A stretch of 35,851 nucleotides of DNA from Gnetum montanum (taxonomy: Eukaryota > Streptophyta > Gnetopsida > Gnetales > Gnetaceae): the NCBI GenBank assembly GCA_015680685.1, contig MNCI01030304.1:989176-1025026 (forward strand), read 5' to 3'. Numbering within the stretch: the stretch's first letter is position 1; every line of letters begins with the position of its first letter. The notes under the pieces are model-generated. The model was not told the origin of the DNA, did no database searches, and was given only the letters and a program-made list of their open reading frames with translations. Shown here piece by piece: positions 30,303 to 35,851 of the stretch. Both the position numbers and the translations under genes were made by a program.

Positions 30303-30820
30303 TCACACCAGCTGCACTGTGTCACCATATGCCAGAGCTCCTCGTCTTTCTAAAACGCGGTGTAGTCCAGTTGAAATGTTGGCGTGATTTCCATTGCTGC
30401 CTCGATTTCTTTCCATGTGTGGAGAGCTTGGAAAACTAGCCCTGCGGGGAGGGGGGGCAGCCTTTCCTGATGAAAGACAATGTGGTTTCTTGCTTTCCAC
30501 GCTAGCCATAAAAGTAGCATGGCCCAAGAATCATCGGTGAGGCACATCAGGGGGGTCGTCGCCACCGCGAGCCACGTGGCATGCATGTATGTATATTCAT
30601 AAGTGAAGTGCTGGATTGTCTTGGGCTTGGCATCGCAACAGGGACATGTGTCGTTCTGCATAAGCCCGTGCCGGCATTGGAACTTGTGCATAGGCAATGC
30701 GTTCATCCGTATCAGCCAGAGGAAGATCTTTATCTTCTCGGGGAGCCACCCCCTCCAAATCTTCTGCCAGCCAGCCACCTAGGGGTACTTGGCTGTCAGT
30801 AGATTGCACGGCTCGAGGTT
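30303..30820 (-). pseudogene. LINE zinc-binding region (zf-RVT-like), second copy
   Basis: The minus strand reads GWQKIWRGWLPEKIKIFLWL, then CRHGLMQNDTCPCC with CPCC at 30635-30646, then IQHFTYEY and SWAMLLLWLAWKARNHIVFH. This is the zf-RVT layout of plant LINE ORF2 proteins, including the WK-x-RN ending. Its frame stops at F-TAG near 30352. The nested copy has a TGA at the homologous position. Confidence 0.82.
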
Positions 30821-32280
30821 CAACCACCCTTGGGTCTGCATCACCCGCTTGTGCCGGCAGAGCGCTTGCCAGGGTCTAGAATCCTGCACCCCCGCCTCCG
30901 AACGTTGATACTTTGCATTCATGATGTGGATCCATTGGATTGGTTCCCCATGTAGGCACGTAAATCGGAGTATCAGCTGTTGCTGTCCCAGCATCAGTTC
31001 GTCCTCGAAGGACATGATGCCCAACACCCTTGCGTTACGGGGATGCGTGACTTGCTCCCAATTGACCAGGTGCATTTTGCCCCCCCTTCCTTTGTCCCCA
31101 TTCCAGATGAAACTTCGGACCAACATGTTAATCCTATTGATGATGGTGTTTGGGGGGGTGGCAACGACCGCCACGAACTACGTAATCGCCACGAGGATCC
31201 CCGTTGCCACAAGCAGTTGCCTTTTGCGACTCAAGAAACGATTTGCCCATTGGCTCATCCTTCTCTTAACTTTCTCCATCAGTGGCCCCCACGAAATGTT
31301 CCGCCCCCATTGGTAGAGTGGAATGCCCAGGTAAGTGTCTTTGCTTGTCCTGAGCAGGATATTCAGGATTTGCACCACCCGGCCTTTAACCTGCTCATCA
31401 ACATTAATGAAATGAGCTGAAGATTTAGTCCGATTAATCTCCAGCCCCAACTCAGCTACTAGACGGGACAGAGCGATGTTGATGCATCGTGCTTGTGGGA
31501 CTGTTGCCCGACTAAGCAACATTGTGTCATCCGCATAGTGTTCAACCCGACATGCCACCCCCGCAATGTCCAAGCCATCCACCCCGGATGTGTTGCAATA
31601 GTTTTGCATTAGGTCCATAGCAATGATGAAAAGTAGGTGCAAAAGCGGGTCACCCTGTCACAGCCCCCTTCTTGGGGAGGATAGACCCCATAGCCCTCCC
31701 CCCACATTGTGAGAGAACCGGGCTGAAGATTGCATGTGAATGCAAAGCTTGATGAATTGTTGGTCAAAGCCCTTCTGTTGCATGATGGACTTCAGGGCTT
31801 CCCAGCTGAGTGTGTCGTATGCCTTGGTAATGTCTAGGTTGAGGCAAAGCCCAGTGAAACCGTGTTCGAAGTGAATGAAGGACCTCTTGCATGAGGAGAA
31901 CTTGGTCCTGAAGGGTTTGGCCCTACACGAAGCCAGCCTGGTTTATTCCCACAAGTTTGGGCATGAGTGGCACCAACCTATGCACTAGTAGTTTGGAGAA
32001 GAGCCGAATAAGCATGTTGCACACTCTGATAGGGCGGAAGTGTTCAGGGCAGTGTGCGTTTGATTGTTTTGGGATGCACACAATGCAGGAGCAGTCGAGC
32101 TCCCTCCAGGCTTGCCTCTTGGCCAGCATGAGATTGAATGCATCTAGGATATTGGGTCCCACAATATCCATGAACGTCTTAAAGAATTCAAGGCTCCAGC
32201 CGTTAGGACTAGGTGCCTTTCCTCCCGGCATGCTGTTGATAGTGGCTGTGAGTTCCTACCACGAAAAGGGGGCCAACAGC
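30821..32280 (-). pseudogene. LINE reverse transcriptase, second copy
   Basis: Ordered motifs on the minus strand are GGKAPSPNGWSLEFFKTFMD (about 32225-32170), CIVCIPKQSNAHCPEHFRPI (about 32090-32030), INQAGFV, QGDPLLHLLFIIAMD in broken frames, HYADDTMLLSRA with YADD at 31526-31537, LGLEINRTKSSAHFI, and SKDTYLGIPLYQWGR. The thumb region (IINRINMLVRSFIWNGDKG) follows at about 31110-31170. This is a typical L1-type reverse transcriptase. Frameshifts near 31640-31920 make this copy inactive. Confidence 0.86.
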
Positions 32281-33210
32281 AGCATGTTGCCCCCCTCGTT
32301 CAGCACCCGTGCCACGTGTACCGAGATGGGCTTGGTGGGTCGTTTGGCCTAGATCCTCTCCCATTACTGTGACAGCTCGTTTGTGAATTTTTGCGGGTCG
32401 TCAATGATTTCTTCGTCTTGGTTGCATAGATAGCGTGGTTGGGCGCACCCCCACCCCCCCCCAACATGTCTTAGCCATGGCAAAGAAAAATCTTGTTTGC
32501 CTGTCCCCTTCTCGGAGCCATCTGACCCGGGAGCGTTGCTACCAATATGTCTCTTTTTCTAAGTCAAGGCTTTGAAGTTGACGTAAAATGTGTTGATCCT
32601 CCTTGTGTAAGTCTTCCCCAGCCTCTTGCCGGGCTTGGATTCGACCAAGCTGATCCCGTAGTGTCTTCTGACCCGTCCTAAAGGAGAATTTATCCTCCAC
32701 TGGGAGTGCCCAGATGGCCCACTTTAGTCGAAGCAAAGCTTCTGTAAGGAAGTTTCAGGGATCACCTTGGCTAGGCCGGTAATCTACCCAAATATCCTCA
32801 ACCAATGGCCTCAACCACGGCTTGGCTAACCAGGTGGCCTCGAAGCGGAAAGACCGTGGGGCCTGAGGCCTTTTCGGCCTGAGCAAACAGACCAGTGAGC
32901 GGTGGTCCGAGGCGACTCTCTCCTGCCCCGAAACATGGACGGTGGAACGGAGCAGGAGGTTGGAGCTGATGCAGACCCGATCAATTCGGGAAAGGACACG
33001 GTTCTGGCCTTTCCTTCGATTGCTCCATGTGAATTGGTAGTTCTCAATGGGTAGGTCCACCAAGGAGTAGGTTGCCAGTGAAACACCACAAAAAAAATTT
33101 CGAGTTTGGCACTTGTCCAATAAGAAGCAGATCTCCGTGACTCTCAGACGACGTTGGCTACATTTGAAGTCACATGGTGATTTTGAGGGTCGAAGCACTC
33201 GTTTTTTTTA
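32281..33210 (-). pseudogene. LINE endonuclease C-terminus and connector, second copy
   Basis: The minus strand piece 32755-33198 reads NYQFTWSNRRKGQNRVLSRI, then DRVCIS and VASDHRSLVCLL. These are the (F/Y)TWSN, (R/L)DR and SDH strands that end a LINE endonuclease, with the catalytic SDH histidine preserved. Connector sequence with LRDQLGRIQARQEAGEDLHK follows to about 32540 and leads into the reverse transcriptase. The N-terminal endonuclease motifs are lost where the LTR element inserted. Confidence 0.8.
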
Positions 33211-33215
33211 CCAAG
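33211..33215. repeat. Presumed 5-bp target site of the LTR element
   Basis: CCAAG sits directly before the proposed LTR start TGTTGCGCC. The partner copy would lie beyond the window, so this is not confirmed. Confidence 0.3.
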
Positions 33216-33225
33216 TGTTGCGCCA

Positions 33226-33341
33226 GCGTATACGCCCGGCGTATACGCCCGACGCCCAGCATACACGCCTCATGTACACAGCAGGTGCAACAGGAGTAAG
33301 AATTGAAGCAAGTCGACGCCAGCATCCATCAGCGTATACGC
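33226..33341. repeat. GCGTATACGC palindromes near the LTR start
   Basis: The perfect 10-bp palindrome GCGTATACGC occurs at 33226-33235 and 33332-33341. A 12-bp perfect version, GGCGTATACGCC, is at 33238-33249. A degenerate GCATACACGC follows shortly after. Confidence 0.75.
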
Positions 33342-33544
33342 CCNGAGCAGACCCAGATCAATCACGCTGTAAAACCAGAGCTTGAAACCCTCATACGCTG
33401 GAAGTCCTGTACGCTGAGCACAGTCTCTACGCTCTGCCTACCGTGCGAACCAGCCGCCTCCCTGCACCCACCGGGGGTTTACGTCCGCCTTGTGTACACG
33501 CACAACTGCGTTAAGACCGGTACCTCGAAAACTATGTTCTTACA

Positions 33545-33860
33545 GCGTCATTGTTACAGTTTACATTCTGTTTACGCTCACACTGTTTACGCTGTTTACA
33601 TTTGTCTACGCTGTTTAAACTTGTTTACGCTGTTTACGCTCGCTTACGCTTAGGCTGCACTTACACTTTACGCTGCCTACGCTCTGTTTACGCTGTTACG
33701 CCCTGTTCACCGTCTGTTTACGCTTTGTTTATGCTGTCTGCGCCCTGTTTACACTGTTTACGCTGTAAACCCCCTGTTTGCGCTTTACGTTGTCTACGCC
33801 CTGTTCACACTGTTTACGCTGTATACGCCTTGTCTACGCTGTTACGCTGTCCACACTTTG
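33545..33860. repeat. TTTACGCTG-rich short repeat in the LTR
   Basis: More than a dozen copies of TACGCT, mostly as GTTTACGCTG or TCTACGCTG, occur with irregular spacing. They are related to the ACGCTG half-site of the leader array. Confidence 0.7.
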
Positions 33861-34114
33861 TTTACGCCCTGTTTTCACCGTCCGCTCCGTTTTACGTCCG
33901 TTACACAGTTTACGTATAACCCAGTGTATAACACTTCGGTGGCGCTCAGGGAAATCCTTGTCTGATTCGCGTGCGGACCACCCAAGGTACCCTACCTCCG
34001 TGCATTCCAGCTCGCCCTCAGGCGAAGGTAGGGTCATCTGTGCCCGTCCTGCGATCCTGCGGTCTCTGTTTTTCCTTCCGGCCGGGGACCGACGATTTCA
34101 GGCGGTACAGAAAT

Positions 34115-34131
34115 TGGCGCTAGAAGGAGGG
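34115..34131 (+). other. Primer-binding site (TGGCGC type)
   Basis: TGGCGCTAGAAGGAGGG follows the LTR end. The TGGCGC start is shared by many plant gypsy elements primed by tRNAs other than initiator Met. The exact tRNA was not determined. Confidence 0.6.
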
Positions 34132-34163
34132 CCTCCGCTTAAACAAATTGACTGTACGCTTCC

Positions 34164-34568
34164 CAGCGTCTACGCTCATCAGCGTTTTCGCTGCCCTGTT
34201 TAAACCCCCGACTCTCAGCGTCTACGTTGTCAACCTTCCAGCGTCTACGCTGCACACGTGCCCTAGCATCTACGCTGCTAACTTATTCCAGCGTCTACGC
34301 TGCATGCTTACGCCAGCGTCTACGCTGCACACTCAGCGTCTACGCTGCCCACAGACCAGCGTCTACGCTGCTAACTTACGCCAGCGTCTACGTTGCACGC
34401 TTACGCCAGCGTCTACATTGCACACTTACGCCAGCGTCTACGCTGCACACTTAGCGTCTACGCTGCCCGCAGACCAGCGTCTACGTTGCTTATGCCAGCG
34501 TCTACGCTGCACACTTAGCGTCTACGCTGCCCGCAGACCAGCGTCTACGCTGCACACTTACGCTGTAG
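34164..34568. repeat. Leader array of CAGCGT-CT-ACGCTG dyads
   Basis: About 16 copies of (C)AGCGTCTACGCTG, or one- to two-base variants, are spaced mainly 20-25 bp apart. They alternate with short spacers such as CACACTTACGC, CCCGCAGAC and CTAACTTACGC. Each consensus core is a 6-bp inverted repeat around CT. The array lies between the primer site and gag. None of the three + frames of the core CAGCGTCTACGCTGC contains a stop. Confidence 0.85.
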
Positions 34569-34576
34569 ATTCGTCT

Positions 34577-35851
34577 ATGCCGGCCACATACACTAAAATA
34601 GTTTCACATACGCAATCTATCATCATGAATCCCGTAAACACCACTGCTACCACTACGCAGGACATTAACATCTCAGACACCATGGCTGCCCAACAGTCTG
34701 TCACACCACATCTGGCAGGGCAATCCACAATGGGCCCCCGTCGGTCTTTGAGGTTACAAGGGAGAGATCCAGCTGCTAACGTTATAACCCAAGTTGAGTA
34801 TAACTTCATCTGCATTAAGATACAAGCCGGCCTGGCAGTGGATCGGGCTGAAATCAAAGTGAAGAGACAATTCGAGCTCTTTTACAGGGGAGGACACGAG
34901 TTCATCCCTTCCCCATATGACGTAATCCCCGTCCCAGAACAATTCTCGGAGCTCTTTACCCAGCTCCTTCTACACAGGAGCCAGTCATTGGACCAACCCG
35001 CGCTAGAGCCTCAGCCTGAGGAAGAAGATGAGTTCGCTGCCCAATCTGAGCAGGGAGACTCATACCACACCTTGAGCCCCCAAGCACAGATCAACTCCAT
35101 CTTCCATCCCGGGACGGGGGAAGTCTTGCCTGTACAACACCCTAGATTCACCCAAGTTCAGATGCCACCATCGGAAACGCCAGCACTCGTACACATTCCG
35201 CTCCCGAGCGATCCCCAACCTCACACCTTCCCTCTAATAGTCGCCCCTAATGCAGCTGCAGGCCCATCCTCACAAGCACCGCCTCCTCATGATGGCATGG
35301 GACCAACGTTCCCACCTCGCGTGATTGGGATGCCGCATGTGATCCTCGCGTCTACATCAGCTCACTTCATACCCCATATCCAGACGCACACAGCTCCCCA
35401 AGCAGTCCCAGCCCAACAGGGGGTCCCCACATACAACGTAGCGGGACAATGACCAGCAGGGGGGGCGTCATCATATCAAATTCCTCATAACCACGTCCCG
35501 TCCCACGCAATTCCCCCGATCACTGTTCCTCAAGCACAGCCCCAGCTGCAGCAACAACAACAACCACAACATTTTCCTCTTAACATCTCAGCCTTAGCAC
35601 TACCTGTCGTTAACTACCCCCAGACACAATCGCCGATCAACCAGCCTTCGGCTTTTCAACCTATGACCCAGCAATCTAGCTGGTATGCAGCCTTGCACCC
35701 CCAACCTGTAGCTTCACCGAGCGCCCAAGATTGGGCGGACATTAAAAAATTGATGCAGGAATTAACAGATGAGGTGAAGCGCCTCAAAACCGTCGCTGAT
35801 GGAGAGCTGAAAGTAGTAGATTTCTACAATGATGACCCTATCAGCTCCTCT
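34577..35851 (+). CDS. Gag-like protein of the LTR retrotransposon (partial, one stop)
   Basis: From ATG at 34577 (or the in-frame ATG at 34625) the frame reads a Thr/Ser-rich start and then MGPRRSLRLQGRDPAANVIT. A possible folded part follows (VEYNFICIKIQAGLAVDRAE to QFSELFTQLLLHR), then a long Pro/Gln-rich stretch. A TGA at 35450-35452 (in the context GQ-stop-PAGG) interrupts it, and the same frame continues open to the window end with a polyglutamine run. Near the end is a coiled-coil-like QDWADIKKLMQELTDEVKRL. This layout fits the N-terminal half of a plant gypsy gag, before the capsid and zinc knuckle. No CCHC or protease motif is visible yet. The TGA could be a CGA-to-TGA change. Confidence 0.6.

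Larger units (their letters stand above)
28866..33210 (-). mobile_element. Second long copy of the J-domain LINE family
   Basis: This minus-strand, GC-richer copy has the endonuclease C-terminus, reverse transcriptase with YADD, zinc-binding region, linker, coiled coil and an intact-looking J-domain. Its 5' part is cut off by the LTR retrotransposon that begins at 33216, so the endonuclease GDFN strand and ORF1 are missing. Its 3' edge is unclear, because no A-tail complement is seen next to the gypsy LTR. It shares YADD/YVDD context, KDTYLGIP and the zinc-binding and linker blocks with the copy at 9526-16034, which shows one family. Confidence 0.85.
33216..34109 (+). repeat. Proposed 5' LTR
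   Basis: It starts TGTTGCGCC at the point where LINE homology stops, and ends GGTACA five bases before TTGGCGC. It contains three GCGTATACGC palindromes near the start and a dense TACGCTG/TTTACGC region (33545-33860). The 3' LTR is outside the window, so the boundaries cannot be confirmed by alignment. One ambiguous base (n) is at 33344. Confidence 0.55.
33216..35851 (+). mobile_element. LTR retrotransposon (Ty3/gypsy-like), 5' half
   Basis: A GC- and CpG-rich element interrupts the LINE endonuclease frame. It shows a proposed 5' LTR, a TTGGCGC-type primer site, a long repeat-filled leader and a gag-like reading frame that runs off the window. High CpG content and a mostly open gag suggest a much younger insertion than its neighbours. 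The polymerase is not in the window, so the superfamily rests on the primer site and gag style. Confidence 0.7.

Noticed and set aside
33551-34203. Overlapping open frames with RLRSVYAV-like repeats in the LTR
   Set aside because: They are produced by the stop-poor TACGCTG repeat in several frames. There is no reason to treat them as proteins.
34164-34568. CRISPR-like array of regularly spaced repeats
   Set aside because: The context is a plant retrotransposon leader. Spacers are short and themselves repetitive, repeats vary, and no cas genes are present.

Overview
The window reads as nuclear DNA of a land plant with a large, transposon-rich genome. It holds one host gene, with short phase-compatible exons separated by very long introns full of retrotransposons. 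A gymnosperm would fit best, but the sequence alone does not prove the clade.

Host gene: eight exons on the + strand between 1643 and 18204 encode about 889 residues of a KNL1/Spc105-type kinetochore scaffold. The N-terminus has an RVSF docking motif for protein phosphatase 1. Exon 2 is very long and low in complexity, and opens with the plant-KNL1-like DDMTLDSATFTLQFRKL block. The later short exons encode the start of the C-terminal coiled-coil region. The last exons and the stop lie beyond the window, or are not recognisable in it. Intron 4 is 12.5 kb and the intron after exon 8 runs at least 17.6 kb, so nearly everything after 4963 is intron, on the inference that the gene is intact.

Upstream, 290-890 holds a minus-strand LINE endonuclease relic. 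Intron 4 holds a possible long LTR on the minus strand (7151 to about 9013, with a tRNA-iMet-type primer site beside it). It also holds an RTE-type LINE on the + strand (about 9055-9525 and 16050-16856), split by a nearly complete 6.5-kb L1-like LINE on the minus strand. Intron 8 holds a 5'-truncated copy of the same L1-like family (19687-20845), a separate + strand LINE tail (about 21290-21804), an old minus-strand Ty3/gypsy element with two diverged LTRs (22087-28860), a second long copy of the L1-like family (about 28866-33210), and the 5' half of a younger, GC-rich LTR retrotransposon on the + strand (33216 to the end).

The two most unusual signals are in the mobile elements. First, all three copies of the L1-like family carry a glutamate/glutamine-rich coiled coil followed by a DnaJ-like J-domain, downstream of the reverse transcriptase and its zinc-binding region. 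One copy keeps the HPD triplet. Second, the last retrotransposon has an array of about 16 imperfect copies of a short dyad (CAGCGT-CT-ACGCTG) between its primer-binding site and gag. Related palindromes and TACGCTG repeats lie inside its LTR. Neither arrangement is one I can match to a described element from memory.
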